Numbered from the stretch's first letter, positions 25,112-34,767 are shown. The stretch is 49,610 nt of DNA from Desulfotomaculum sp. (GCA_003513005.1 DOTD01000025.1:1-49610), one strand, 5' to 3'. Numbers and translations: made by a program. The notes: generated by a model not told the origin, from the letters alone.

Positions 25112-26248
25112 ATGGCTTTAGGTATGTATATTCATGTTCCTTTTTGTCTTGCTAAGTGTTCATATTGTGACTTTGTGTCCTGCCGTTGGGAACAGGATAA
25201 AGTCAGCGCTTATCTGAAAGCTTTAGCGAAAGAAGCCGGGATGCGCAGCAAAGAGTTATCAGGTGGTAATAAGCAGGTGGAAAGCCTTTATATTGGAGGA
25301 GGCACTCCGACCTGTTTGAAAGGGGAAGAAATCCTGTTTGTTATTGAAAAGTGCTCATTTCATTTTGATCTTCTTCCCGGCGCCGAGATCACCCTGGAGG
25401 CGAATCCCGGAACAATCAGCATGGAAAAACTTGAATTCTTTTACAGAAACGGTGTCAACCGTTTAAGTATTGGCGCCCAGGCATGCCAGGAACAGTTGTT
25501 AATGCTTTTAGGCAGAAAACATTCATTCGAAGATGTGCAGGATGCGGTCCGCTCGGCAAGGAAAGCTGGTTTTAAAAATATCAGCATAGATTTAATATTT
25601 GGCATTCCGGGCCAGACAACTGACGATTGGAATGAAAGTCTGCAGCGCGTGATTGAACTTTCACCGGAGCATATTTCCGCCTATGGTCTGCATCTGGCTG
25701 CTGGTACCCCCCTTAATGAAAGGATTAATAAAGGGAAACTGGAAGTCTTGGAAGAGGAAATTTGGCTGGCAATGTATGAAGAGGCAATAGAAGTTCTCAC
25801 TGCCGCAGGTTTCGAACATTATGAAATATCAAATTTTGCCCTGCCTGGCAGGCAGTGCCGCCATAACCTGCTGTACTGGCATAATCTGCCTTACCTTGGC
25901 CTGGGGCCGGCTGCTTATTCTTATCTTAATAACCGCAGGTTTGGCAATGAAAAAAGTCTGGAAAAATATATTCAAAAGATAAATGAAGGAAAGCTGGCCG
26001 AAGCCGAGAGTGAAGCGCTTCCGCAGAGTATAAGAATGGCTGAAACGGTTATCTTAGGTTTGCGCCTTTTAAAGGGGATTGATTTAAACGAATTTGCTTT
26101 GAGGTTCGGGAAAAGACTGGAGGAAGTTTACCCAAAGCAAATTGACAAGCTAATCAGATTTAAACTTATTGAACATGAAGGAGAAAAGATCCGTCTGACC
26201 AGAAGGGGATTGGCGGTTTCCAATCAGGTGTTTGTAGAATTTGTTTAA
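25112..26248 (+). CDS. hemW: Radical SAM heme chaperone HemW
   Basis: Homologue of HemN without proven coproporphyrinogen oxidase activity; HemW binds heme and passes it to respiratory proteins. About 378 residues: MYIHVPFCLAKCSYCDFVS (CX3CX2C cluster), LYIGGGTPTCL, EANPGTI, 'NRLSIGAQ' and GIPGQTTDDW are all diagnostic, and a C-terminal winged-helix ends in LTRRGLAVSNQVF. ATG 25112 or GTG 25103 can start it. hemW before hrcA is the standard Firmicute order. It has 116 bases to the CIRCE-controlled hrcA. Confidence 0.95.
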   Translation: MALGMYIHVPFCLAKCSYCDFVSCRWEQDKVSAYLKALAKEAGMRSKELSGGNKQVESLYIGGGTPTCLKGEEILFVIEKCSFHFDLLPGAEITLEANPGTISMEKLEFFYRNGVNRLSIGAQACQEQLLMLLGRKHSFEDVQDAVRSARKAGFKNISIDLIFGIPGQTTDDWNESLQRVIELSPEHISAYGLHLAAGTPLNERINKGKLEVLEEEIWLAMYEEAIEVLTAAGFEHYEISNFALPGRQCRHNLLYWHNLPYLGLGPAAYSYLNNRRFGNEKSLEKYIQKINEGKLAEAESEALPQSIRMAETVILGLRLLKGIDLNEFALRFGKRLEEVYPKQIDKLIRFKLIEHEGEKIRLTRRGLAVSNQVFVEFV

Positions 26249-26281
26249 CAAGGACAATTGTCGGCAAGGAGTTGGTTACCC

Positions 26282-26310
26282 TTGACATTCTCCATGTGAA
26301 ATGGTATTTT
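26282..26310 (+). promoter_or_regulatory. Sigma-A promoter of the heat-shock operon
   Basis: TTGACA (26282-26287) and TATTTT (26305-26310) are 17 bases apart and directly precede the CIRCE operator, as in other HrcA-controlled operons. Confidence 0.75.
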
Positions 26311-26318
26311 TAAAATGA

Positions 26319-26345
26319 TTAGCACTCAATATGCGGGAGTGCTAA
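26319..26345 (+). promoter_or_regulatory. CIRCE operator (HrcA binding site)
   Basis: TTAGCACTC - nine bases - GAGTGCTAA, a perfect match to the CIRCE inverted repeat. It sits between promoter and hrcA start (26365), so HrcA represses its own operon, which here includes the archaeal-type chaperonin. Confidence 0.98.
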
Positions 26346-26364
26346 CAAGAGGAGTGTATTCCCC

Positions 26365-27432
26365 ATGGGCTTTGAACTTGATAACCGCAAGAAGCGTATT
26401 CTACAGGCCGTAATTAGAGATTACATAAACACAGCGGAGCCTGTAGGCTCAAGGACAATCGCGCGCAAGTACGGACTGAGTGTGAGTCCCGCAACAATTC
26501 GCAATGAAATGGCTGATTTGGAGGAAATGGGTTTTCTTGAACAGCCGCATACTTCTGCAGGACGGATACCGTCCGAGCGGGGCTACCGTTATTACGTGGA
26601 CTGCCTTATGCAAAGGGAAGAGCTTTCTTTTGACGAGGAGTGCTTAATCCAAAGGGAATACCGCTCTAAAATTGATGATGTTGGTCAGGTAGTTCATGTG
26701 ACTGGTCAATTACTGTCGCAATTGACCAGCTATACGGCTGTTGTTCAGAAACCGAAAATAGGTTTCAGCTCTTTTAAAAATATACAGCTTGTTGGAATGG
26801 ATAAAGAACGGGCAATGCTGGTTGCCGTCATGGATAATGGAATTGTTCAGCACAGGATGATCGATGTTCCCGGCAGTATTACAGACAACGATCTGGCGGC
26901 AATTTCCGCTGTGCTGAATGCAAAACTTTCCGGTTTTACAATGGAAAGCATTAAAAATACCCTGATTAAGGAAATATACATTGAACTTGCCCATTACAGA
27001 CGGACGCTTGATTTGGTTCTGGATGTGTTAAGATACAGCCTGACTTCAGAAAATGAGGATAAAATATATTTGGGCGGCTTATTTAATATTCTAAACCAGC
27101 CGGAGTTTCAAAATGTAGAAAAATTAAAAACGCTTTTAGGCCTGTTGGAGCAGGAGGAACTGCTTTCCAACCTGATGTCCGCCAATCCTTCCTCCTCCGG
27201 CGTTACCGTCCGTATCGGCGGCGAGATAAGCTACCAGGGAATGCAGGACTGCAGTATGGTAATGGCGATCTATGGTGTAAAAGGCCAGCCGATTGGATCA
27301 CTTGGTGTGCTGGGGCCTACCAGGATGGATTATTCCAAAGTAATCAGTGTGGTAGAGTATATGACTAAAAAACTTTCCTTTGCCCTGGAAAACCTTTTTA
27401 AAGACATTGCCGACAAGGAGGTCAGGTTTTGA
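26365..27432 (+). CDS. hrcA: Heat-inducible transcription repressor HrcA
   Basis: Repressor of chaperone genes; binds CIRCE, located 20 bases upstream. 355 residues: N-terminal winged helix (RKKRILQAVIRDYINTAEPV, GSRTIARKYGLSVSPATIRN, EMADLEEMGFLEQPHTSAGR), GAF-like middle and C-terminal dimer part with GGEISYQGMQDCSMV. ATG 26365 follows AAGAGGAGTG. The stop TGA overlaps the TTG start of the next gene. Confidence 0.98.
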   Translation: MGFELDNRKKRILQAVIRDYINTAEPVGSRTIARKYGLSVSPATIRNEMADLEEMGFLEQPHTSAGRIPSERGYRYYVDCLMQREELSFDEECLIQREYRSKIDDVGQVVHVTGQLLSQLTSYTAVVQKPKIGFSSFKNIQLVGMDKERAMLVAVMDNGIVQHRMIDVPGSITDNDLAAISAVLNAKLSGFTMESIKNTLIKEIYIELAHYRRTLDLVLDVLRYSLTSENEDKIYLGGLFNILNQPEFQNVEKLKTLLGLLEQEELLSNLMSANPSSSGVTVRIGGEISYQGMQDCSMVMAIYGVKGQPIGSLGVLGPTRMDYSKVISVVEYMTKKLSFALENLFKDIADKEVRF

Positions 27433-28979
27433 ACCTAAAACAACAGGCAAGCGGCGCAGCGGAAGTGGAAGAGCGGATGGCGGCTTTGGTAAACAATTCT
27501 AATGCTATCCGTTCTATCTCTTCGGCAGTGGAAGGGACATTAGGTCCAAAAGGCCTGGACACTATGCTGGTGGATAAATATGGGGATATAATAATCACCA
27601 ACGACGGCGTAACCATCTTGACTCAGATGGAGGCTAATCATCCTGCAGCCAGGATGTTGATAAATATTGCCCGGGCACAACAGGAGGAAGTTGGAGACGG
27701 GACGACTACAGCGACAATTATGGCGGGGGCAATGGTCGGCGCCGGGGTCGAGCAGGTTGCGCGGGGAGTTCCCGTTAACAAAATTATTGAAGGTATGCGT
27801 TTGGGCTTGGGAAAAGGACTCGAATTAATGGCGGAAAAAGCCCGTCCCGTGGAGAGCCTTGAAGACCCCTTAATTTACCAGATTGCGCTGGTCGCAGGAA
27901 GGGGCCAACAGGATATTGCCGGTCTTGTTGTAAGCGCTGCCAAGTTAATCGGCAAGGGAAAACTGCTGGAGAAGAACTTCAGGTTTTCCGATGCAGTCAG
28001 AGCGGATGAAAGAGCCGATAATGCCGTCTTCATGGGAGTGATTATTAACAGGGGAAGAATGAACCGCCAAATGCCGATGAAGATCGAAAAGGCAAAGGTC
28101 TTAATCATAGATGACGCGTTAGAGCCGGAAGAAGTGGATGAAATAGCACGGTCCACTGAATCGGGTGTTAAACAAAATGAGATTTTTAAAACACAGTTCC
28201 GGGAAAATATTTATAAGATAGTAGATATACATGTAGGACTGGTCTTGGCTGACCGGGGAATAAGTGAAATTGCTGAAGAAATATTCACCGATAACGGGAT
28301 AATTGCCGTTGAAAGGGTTGCCGGCAGTGAATTGAGAAAGGCAGCCGATCATACGGGAGCATGGATGATCAAGCGTTCGGGCTTAAACAAAAATATTGAT
28401 CTGCTGAGCCGCTGCCTTGGCAGCGCAGGCAGCATTTACAATGATGAAAAGAACGAACAGGTCCGGATTTGTGATGGGGAAGGAAATTCCAGCGCCACAG
28501 TTGTAGTAAGCGCCGCGACAAGGGAAGTTGTGGGGGAGCGTGAACGTATTGCCAGAGACGCTGCAGCGGCAGTGCAGTCAGCAGTCAGGGGGGGAGTGGT
28601 TCCCGGGGGAGGCGCTCTGGAAATATTCCTGGCCAGGGAAATTGATAAAATGCGCAGCTGCTTTCGGGGCATGACGGCTTACGGAATAGAATGCATAGTA
28701 GATGCCTTAAAGCGTCCTCTGGCTCAGATTGTATCCAACGCGGGTTTTAACCCCCTGGAAAAGGTCGGCGATGTTCTTTCCCTTCAGGAAGAAACCGGCA
28801 ATGATGCCCTGGCTGTAGATTGTGATACCGGCCAGGTATGTGATATGTATCAGTCCGGTGTTGTCGATCCCGTTTTGGTTAAAACTTATGCTTTTAAGGC
28901 TGCGGAAGAAGTTGCCGAAGCAATTCTCAGGATAGATACAATTATTAAGAAAAAGGAAGACAGGCCTGATTTCACATAA
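27429..28979 (+). CDS. Group III (archaeal thermosome-like) chaperonin
   Basis: A 516-residue Cpn60/TCP-1 family ATPase of archaeal type, not GroEL. N-terminal LGPKGLDTMLVDKYGD (residues 38-53), ITNDGVTIL (56-64), the ATPase loop GDGTTT (89-94) and a C-terminal GGVVPGGGALEIF are thermosome hallmarks, and it has the built-in lid region expected of group II/III instead of a GroES partner. The C-terminus lacks the Gly-Met tail. TTG start overlaps the hrcA stop (TTGA) behind AAGGAGGTCAGG, so it is co-translated with hrcA and CIRCE-controlled. Bacterial group III chaperonins at this same place are described in Carboxydothermus hydrogenoformans and related Firmicutes. They form open/closed 16-mers, and are thought to act with DnaK. 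Confidence 0.93.
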   Translation: MNLKQQASGAAEVEERMAALVNNSNAIRSISSAVEGTLGPKGLDTMLVDKYGDIIITNDGVTILTQMEANHPAARMLINIARAQQEEVGDGTTTATIMAGAMVGAGVEQVARGVPVNKIIEGMRLGLGKGLELMAEKARPVESLEDPLIYQIALVAGRGQQDIAGLVVSAAKLIGKGKLLEKNFRFSDAVRADERADNAVFMGVIINRGRMNRQMPMKIEKAKVLIIDDALEPEEVDEIARSTESGVKQNEIFKTQFRENIYKIVDIHVGLVLADRGISEIAEEIFTDNGIIAVERVAGSELRKAADHTGAWMIKRSGLNKNIDLLSRCLGSAGSIYNDEKNEQVRICDGEGNSSATVVVSAATREVVGERERIARDAAAAVQSAVRGGVVPGGGALEIFLAREIDKMRSCFRGMTAYGIECIVDALKRPLAQIVSNAGFNPLEKVGDVLSLQEETGNDALAVDCDTGQVCDMYQSGVVDPVLVKTYAFKAAEEVAEAILRIDTIIKKKEDRPDFT

Positions 28980-29044
28980 AACAGGCAGGTTTTAATAAAA
29001 GAGCATAACATACAACTGCGAAAATATTTAGCGAGGTGAAACTT

Positions 29045-29620
29045 GTGGAAGAAACAGGAAAGAGGCCGGATATAAATGATTCGGGGAATACTTCCGGGCA
29101 GGATAATCTTACCCTGGAGCAAAAAGGAGAAGAAACAACTGTTCTTGAGGAAAGTGAAGTTGAGGCGCTTAGAAAAAAACTTGCTGAACAGACATCCCGC
29201 GCTGAAGATTATTTTCAGCGTTTGGTAAGACTGCAGGCTGACTTTGAAAATTTTCGCCGCCGGACATCTAGAGAGAAAGAAGATTTTTACAAATATGCTG
29301 CTGAACAGCTTGTAGAATTATTATTGCCTATTTTAGACAATTTTGAACTTGCTTTGGCGTGCGGACGGGAAACACCCGATAAACTTTTCGAAGGTGTGGA
29401 AATAATCTACCGGCAAATCGTTGATACTCTTGCTGCTCAAGGATTATCGCCCATACCGTCAGTAGGTGAGATTTTCAATCCCTCAAGGCATGAAGCCGTG
29501 CTGCAGGAGCAAACCAGCGATCACCCTGATAATGTTATTTTAGAGGAACTTCGGAAGGGTTATTCATTTAAAGATAAACTGCTAAGGCCTTCGATGGTCA
29601 AAGTAGCCCGCTCAAAATGA
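29045..29620 (+). CDS. grpE: Nucleotide exchange factor GrpE
   Basis: Releases ADP from DnaK. 191 residues from GTG 29045; GAGGTG seven bases before it is the ribosome site, so the in-frame GTG at 29036 is not used. Acidic N-terminus, long coiled coil (VEALRKKLAEQTSRAEDYFQ then RLVRLQADFENFRRRTSREK), and the C-terminal beta-wing with FNPSRHEAVLQE. Follows the chaperonin by 65 bases. Confidence 0.97.
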   Translation: MEETGKRPDINDSGNTSGQDNLTLEQKGEETTVLEESEVEALRKKLAEQTSRAEDYFQRLVRLQADFENFRRRTSREKEDFYKYAAEQLVELLLPILDNFELALACGRETPDKLFEGVEIIYRQIVDTLAAQGLSPIPSVGEIFNPSRHEAVLQEQTSDHPDNVILEELRKGYSFKDKLLRPSMVKVARSK

Positions 29621-29720
29621 TATAGACTGTTTTATTATATTATAGTCAAGATTACTCAAAAGATTAAGGTTTAACATTAGGTTTTGTATTTCAAATGATC
29701 AGGAAGGTGAAACATTCATT

Positions 29721-31556
29721 ATGGCAAAGGTAATTGGTATTGACCTCGGTACTACCAACTCATGCGTAGCGGTTATGGAAGGCGGCGAGGCGGTCGTTAT
29801 TCCCAATGCGGAGGGCGGCCGCACCACTCCTTCGGTAGTCGGATTTTCTAAAACAGGTGAGCGTCTGGTTGGACAGGTGGCCAAACGTCAGGCTGTCAGC
29901 AATCACGAGCGCACTATAAGTTCTATCAAACGCCAAATGGGTTATGATTACAAGGTAACAATTGATGAAAAGGATTATACTCCGCAGGAAATATCAGCGA
30001 TGATTCTCCAGAAGATGAAGACTGACGCAGGCGCGTACCTGGGAGATAAGGTTGAAAAGGCTGTCATTACCGTACCTGCTTATTTTACTGACGCTCAGCG
30101 CCAGGCTACCAAAGATGCCGGAAGGATAGCCGGGCTGGAAGTTTTAAGGATAATTAATGAGCCGACGGCTGCAGCTCTTGCTTACGGTCTTGACAGGGGG
30201 GAGGATCACACCGTTCTGGTCTTCGATCTGGGGGGAGGCACCTTTGATGTTTCCATACTGGATTTAGGTGAAGGTGTTTTTGAAGTTAGAGCGACCAACG
30301 GGAATAATCGCCTGGGAGGGGACGATTTTGACCAGCGGATTATGGATTGGCTGGTCGCCGAATTCAAAAAGGAAAACGGTATTGATCTCAGCAAAGACAA
30401 AATGGCTTTGCAAAGGCTAAAAGAAGCCGCTGAAAAAGCAAAAGTAGAACTCAGTACTCTTACTTCAACGAGTATCAGTCTGCCGTTTATCACTGCGGAC
30501 GCAAGCGGACCGAGACATCTTGAAATAAATTTAACCAGGGCCAGATTTGAAGAAATGACGGCGGATTTAATTGAAAAGACAATGGGACCGACTCGGCAGG
30601 CGCTCAGTGACGCAGGATTAAAACCGAGTGATATACATAGAATCTTATTGGTGGGCGGAGCGACCCGGATGCCTGCGGTCCAGGAAAATATACGCAGATT
30701 TCTGGGCAAAGAGCCCCATAAAGGAATAAACCCCGATGAATGTGTTGCCATAGGAGCAGCTATTCAAGCCGGTGTGCTGGCGGGTGAAGTAAAAGATGTC
30801 CTGCTATTGGACGTAACGCCGTTATCTCTTGGAATTGAGACCCTGGGAGGAGTGTTTACAAGGCTCATTGAGCGGAATACGACCATCCCGACTTCCAAAA
30901 GCCAGAATTTTTCAACTGCGGCTGACGGACAAACGACTGTAGAAATACATATTTTACAGGGAGAAAGACAAATGGCCATGGACAATAAGACACTTGGCCG
31001 TTTCCAGTTAACAGGGATTCCGCCTGCTCCGCGGGGAATCCCCCAAATAGAAGTCAAATTTGATATTGATGTTAACGGCATAGTCCACGTTTCGGCAAAG
31101 GATATAGGTACCGGAAAGGCGCAGAGTATAACTGTCACAGGCGGAACATCCCTTAATAAGGATGAGATTGAGAAAATGGTCAAGGACAGCGAACAATATG
31201 CCGAAGTAGACAGAAAACGGAAAGAGGAGGCAGAACTGCACAACCAGGCCGACAGTCTGATCTACCAGGCTGAAAAGACGATTAAAGATCTAGGTGACAA
31301 AGCTGACAAATCCCTGGTCGGACAGGTTGAAAAATCGGCGGCGGATTTAAAGGATGCTCTGGCAAGCGGCGATTTGGAGATAATCAAGAAGCGGATTGAG
31401 GAATTGACCAAACCTTTATATGATCTTTCCGCCGCAATGTATCAGCAGCAGAGTGCGCAGCAGGCTGAAGGGGCTCAAGGAAATCAGCCCGGGGATGAAA
31501 AGGTTGTTGATGCCGATTACGAGGTTAAAGATGAGGAAAACAATCTTAAAGAATAA
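29721..31556 (+). CDS. dnaK: Chaperone DnaK (Hsp70)
   Basis: ATP-driven chaperone. 611 residues, the Gram-positive length. N-terminal ATPase motifs GIDLGTTNSCVAVMEGG, NEPTAAALAYGLDRG, VFDLGGGTFDVSIL and LLVGGATRMPAVQ; substrate domain with LLDVTPLSLGIETLGGVFT; lid ends in EKVVDADYEV. ATG 29721 behind AGGAAGGTGA. The 100-base gap after grpE holds no obvious promoter or CIRCE. Confidence 0.98.
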   Translation: MAKVIGIDLGTTNSCVAVMEGGEAVVIPNAEGGRTTPSVVGFSKTGERLVGQVAKRQAVSNHERTISSIKRQMGYDYKVTIDEKDYTPQEISAMILQKMKTDAGAYLGDKVEKAVITVPAYFTDAQRQATKDAGRIAGLEVLRIINEPTAAALAYGLDRGEDHTVLVFDLGGGTFDVSILDLGEGVFEVRATNGNNRLGGDDFDQRIMDWLVAEFKKENGIDLSKDKMALQRLKEAAEKAKVELSTLTSTSISLPFITADASGPRHLEINLTRARFEEMTADLIEKTMGPTRQALSDAGLKPSDIHRILLVGGATRMPAVQENIRRFLGKEPHKGINPDECVAIGAAIQAGVLAGEVKDVLLLDVTPLSLGIETLGGVFTRLIERNTTIPTSKSQNFSTAADGQTTVEIHILQGERQMAMDNKTLGRFQLTGIPPAPRGIPQIEVKFDIDVNGIVHVSAKDIGTGKAQSITVTGGTSLNKDEIEKMVKDSEQYAEVDRKRKEEAELHNQADSLIYQAEKTIKDLGDKADKSLVGQVEKSAADLKDALASGDLEIIKKRIEELTKPLYDLSAAMYQQQSAQQAEGAQGNQPGDEKVVDADYEVKDEENNLKE

Positions 31557-31575
31557 GGAATAGTGGTCACAAACC

Positions 31576-32706
31576 ATGTCAAAACGTGATTATTACGAGG
31601 TTTTGGGATTATCCCGGAACGCATCTACGGAAGAGATAAAAAAAGCTTATCGCAAGCTTGCGCGTCAGTACCATCCGGATGCGAACCCCAGCGATAAGAG
31701 TTCGGAAGCGAAATTTAAAGAAGTAGCGGAAGCATATGAAGTCCTCAGCGACGCTCAAAAGAGATCGAATTACGACCGGTTCGGTCATGACGCTGAAAAT
31801 GCCCGCGGGTTTGATTTTGGAGGCGGTTTTGGCGGGTACGGCGCGGACATGGGCGGCCTGGGAGATATTTTTGAAATGTTTTTCGGCGGATCGGGAAAAA
31901 CGCGTACCGGTCCGCAAAGAGGAGCAGATCTTCGTACCGATATAGATATTACTTTTGAGGATTCCGCTTTTGGCCTTGAAAAAGATATAAAAGTTCCCCG
32001 CATTGAAATCTGCGACAGCTGCAAGGGTTCCGGAGCGGCGCCAGGTACAAGCGCAAAAAGTTGTCCAACCTGCGGGGGAAGCGGGCAAACCCAGACATCA
32101 CAAAATACGCCCTTTGGCAGGATAGTTCAATCACATACCTGCAGTCGCTGCCGGGGCACCGGCCGTTTTATAGAAAAGCCTTGTTCAACCTGTCAAGGAG
32201 CGGGGAGGGTAAGGCGTTCCCGGAATATCCATGTTAAAATTCCCGCAGGTGTAGATACTGGGACGCGTCTGCGCATAAACGGGGAAGGTGAGGCGGGCTT
32301 GCGCTCAGGTCCCCCCGGCGATCTCTATGTCTACATTAATGTTCTGCCGCATGATTTATTTAAGAGGGAAGGGAATAATATAAACTGCGAAATGCCTATT
32401 TCTTTTATTCAGGCTGCTCTGGGAGATGAGTTAGATGTTCCGACCCTGTACGGAACAATGAAGTTTAAAATTCCTGAAGGAACTCAGCCGGGCACAGAGT
32501 TCCGCCTTCGCGGCAAAGGCATTCCTGATTTAAACGGCTTCGGAAAAGGTGACCAGTATCTCAAGGTTAAGGTAGTTATTCCAACCAGGCTTAATGAGCG
32601 TCAAAAAGAGCTGTTAAACGAGTTTGCACAGGTTTCCGGCGAAAGCGTTTCTGAAAACCAAAATAAAGGATTTTTTGACAAGTTTAAGGATGCTTTTATG
32701 GGGTAG
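31576..32706 (+). CDS. dnaJ: Co-chaperone DnaJ
   Basis: Stimulates DnaK. 376 residues: J domain with HPD in ARQYHPDANPSD, Gly/Phe-rich linker (FDFGGGFGGYGADMGGLGDI), four zinc-finger repeats CDSCKGSG, CPTCGGSG, CSRCRGTG, CSTCQGAG, and the C-terminal substrate domain. 19 bases after dnaK. Unlike Bacillus, no prmA gene follows; rsmE comes directly. Confidence 0.98.
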   Translation: MSKRDYYEVLGLSRNASTEEIKKAYRKLARQYHPDANPSDKSSEAKFKEVAEAYEVLSDAQKRSNYDRFGHDAENARGFDFGGGFGGYGADMGGLGDIFEMFFGGSGKTRTGPQRGADLRTDIDITFEDSAFGLEKDIKVPRIEICDSCKGSGAAPGTSAKSCPTCGGSGQTQTSQNTPFGRIVQSHTCSRCRGTGRFIEKPCSTCQGAGRVRRSRNIHVKIPAGVDTGTRLRINGEGEAGLRSGPPGDLYVYINVLPHDLFKREGNNINCEMPISFIQAALGDELDVPTLYGTMKFKIPEGTQPGTEFRLRGKGIPDLNGFGKGDQYLKVKVVIPTRLNERQKELLNEFAQVSGESVSENQNKGFFDKFKDAFMG

Positions 32707-32741
32707 CGAAAGTATCCCGTTTTTTCATATCTGCTGAACAA

Positions 32742-33461
32742 TTGATTTGCGGCAGGGTAAATATAACCGGCAGCGATGTAAACTATATTACAAATGTGCT
32801 GCGTTTAAAAAAGGGCAGTTTTATTTCGGTTTATGACGGACGGGGAAGGGCTTGTCTGGCAAGGATAGATAAGATTAATAAAGATAAGATTGGGTGTACT
32901 GTTGTAGAAGAGTTTGCCGCTGCTCCGGAGCCTTTGATAAAGATCACCCTGGTTCAGGGATTGCCAAAAGGCGATAAAATGGAAACCATTATTCAAAAAT
33001 GTACTGAGTTGGGTGTTTCCGAGGTTATTCCGTTAAGTTGTGAACGTTCAATTGTAAAAATCGTTCAAGAAAATGCGGCTGGCAAGGTCAGCCGATGGCA
33101 GAGAGTGGCTTTGGAAGCGTCCAGGCAGTGCCGTCGCTCTGTTGTGCCCAAGGTAAGTGAACCGATGGGATGGAGAGAGATATTAAACAGCATGCCGGAA
33201 GATGCCTTGGGTTTGTTGTTTTGGGAAAAAGAAGACAAATGCTCTTTAAAAGATTGTCTTAGAGCGTCAAATCCGGAAAGCATTTATCTTTTTATTGGGC
33301 CTGAAGGCGGTTTTACCGCTGACGAAGTAGAAATGACAAAGGAATTTGGCGTTATATCTGTGTCTCTTGGACCAAGGATTATGCGCACGGAGACAACCGG
33401 ACCTGCTGTAATGGCAGTTATTCAATATGAACTTGGGGACCTGGGAGGCGCCTGTGATTAA
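32742..33461 (+). CDS. rsmE: 16S rRNA (uracil(1498)-N3)-methyltransferase RsmE
   Basis: SPOUT methyltransferase of 16S rRNA. Diagnostic C-terminus: FIGPEGGFTADEVEMTKEFG, SLGPRIMRTETTGPAVMAVI. Only canonical start is TTG 32742, giving 239 residues but cutting off the first ~10 residues of the family. The frame continues upstream as SRFFISAEQLICG, the normal RsmE beginning, back to GTA at 32712, 8 bases after a GGGG/GGGTAG ribosome-like site; no ATG, GTG or TTG exists between stop 32685 and 32742. So either the start is a GTA, or the base is an error. Confidence 0.9.
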   Translation: MICGRVNITGSDVNYITNVLRLKKGSFISVYDGRGRACLARIDKINKDKIGCTVVEEFAAAPEPLIKITLVQGLPKGDKMETIIQKCTELGVSEVIPLSCERSIVKIVQENAAGKVSRWQRVALEASRQCRRSVVPKVSEPMGWREILNSMPEDALGLLFWEKEDKCSLKDCLRASNPESIYLFIGPEGGFTADEVEMTKEFGVISVSLGPRIMRTETTGPAVMAVIQYELGDLGGACD

Positions 33462-34767
33462 TAGGACGTTTGCTGTTGCGACCTTGGGCTGCAAAGTAAA
33501 CCAATACGAATCGTCAGTTATGACTGGTATGTTTAAAAACAGGGGTTACCAGGCGGTTGAATTCGGCCAACAGGCAGATATTTATCTAATCAATACATGT
33601 ACTGTTACTCATTTAAGCGACCGTAAGTCGCGTCAGTTAATCAGACGTGCGGTAAAGACCAATCCAAACGCTCTTGTAATAGTTACCGGCTGCTATGCCC
33701 AAACTTCTCCCCATGAAATTATGGATATCGAAGGTGTGAATCTGGTTGTAGGCACTGCTGACAGGGATAAGATTATAGATTTAGCAGAAAAGGCGCAAGA
33801 AGGAAGTACAGTTGTATTAAATTGCGTCAGGGAATTTGATCAGAATATTAATTTTGAAGAATTGCCGGCTCAGGTTGTTACCAGCCGCAAAAGGGCTTTT
33901 CTAAAAATAGAGGAAGGCTGCAGCAACTACTGTTCGTACTGTATTGTCCCTTTTGCCAGGGGGCCGCAAAGGAGCCGTTCTTTCAAGGACTCCCTCAATC
34001 AGGCAATAAACCTTGTCGAGGCGGGGTTTAAAGAAATAGTCCTGACAGGTATACATCTTGGATCATATGGCAGGGATCTTGGAGACGAAGTAAACCTTAA
34101 TTCTTTAATCAATACAATTATAAAAATTCCAGGCCTGGCCAGGTTAAGAATAAGTTCCCTTGAACCAATGGATATTACGCCTGATCTAATTAATACGATT
34201 GCTGCTCAAAAGGGCATCTGCCGCCATCTGCATATCCCGCTTCAGAGTGGCGATGATCAAGTTCTGGAAAAAATGCGCCGTAATTATAATATAAATGATT
34301 ACAGGCGGGTAATTAAGCAGATCAGGGACAGAATTCCTGAAATTGCCCTGACAACGGATGTAATGGCAGGTTTTCCCGGCGAGACTGATCAGCAGTTTTA
34401 CAGCACATGTGATGTAATTAAGGACATATCTTTCTCAAGACTTCATGTATTCAAATACTCCCGGCGAAAAGGCACACCGGCTGCTGAATTTGATAATCAA
34501 ATACATCCCGCAGTTAAGGAAGAAAGAAGCAAAATACTGCTTGCAATCAGCAATAAGATGTCAAGGGACTATGCCTGTCTTCACCTGGGGACTATACAAG
34601 AAGTGCTGGTTGAGGGCGTATATAGTAAACAATCCGGTTATGACGAGGGACTTACCGATAATTACCTGCGAGTATTGTTTCCTTCTGTTTTTAATAAAAG
34701 AGGAGAGATTGTTAACGTAAAGATAGAAAGCTTGCAAGGGGAAAATCTAAGAGGTACAATTATTTAA
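33454..34767 (+). CDS. mtaB: tRNA t6A37 methylthiotransferase MtaB
   Basis: Radical-SAM enzyme that adds a methylthio group to t6A37 of tRNA. 437 residues from GTG 33454, with GGGAGG five bases before it; it overlaps rsmE by 8 bases. N-terminal UPF0004 domain cysteines in TLGCKVNQYES, NTCTVTHLSDRKSRQ and VTGCYAQ; radical-SAM cluster EEGCSNYCSYCIVPFARGPQ; HIPLQSGDDQVLEKMRRNY; a short TRAM domain at the end. rsmE-mtaB after dnaJ is the usual Firmicute order. Confidence 0.95.
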   Translation: MINRTFAVATLGCKVNQYESSVMTGMFKNRGYQAVEFGQQADIYLINTCTVTHLSDRKSRQLIRRAVKTNPNALVIVTGCYAQTSPHEIMDIEGVNLVVGTADRDKIIDLAEKAQEGSTVVLNCVREFDQNINFEELPAQVVTSRKRAFLKIEEGCSNYCSYCIVPFARGPQRSRSFKDSLNQAINLVEAGFKEIVLTGIHLGSYGRDLGDEVNLNSLINTIIKIPGLARLRISSLEPMDITPDLINTIAAQKGICRHLHIPLQSGDDQVLEKMRRNYNINDYRRVIKQIRDRIPEIALTTDVMAGFPGETDQQFYSTCDVIKDISFSRLHVFKYSRRKGTPAAEFDNQIHPAVKEERSKILLAISNKMSRDYACLHLGTIQEVLVEGVYSKQSGYDEGLTDNYLRVLFPSVFNKRGEIVNVKIESLQGENLRGTII

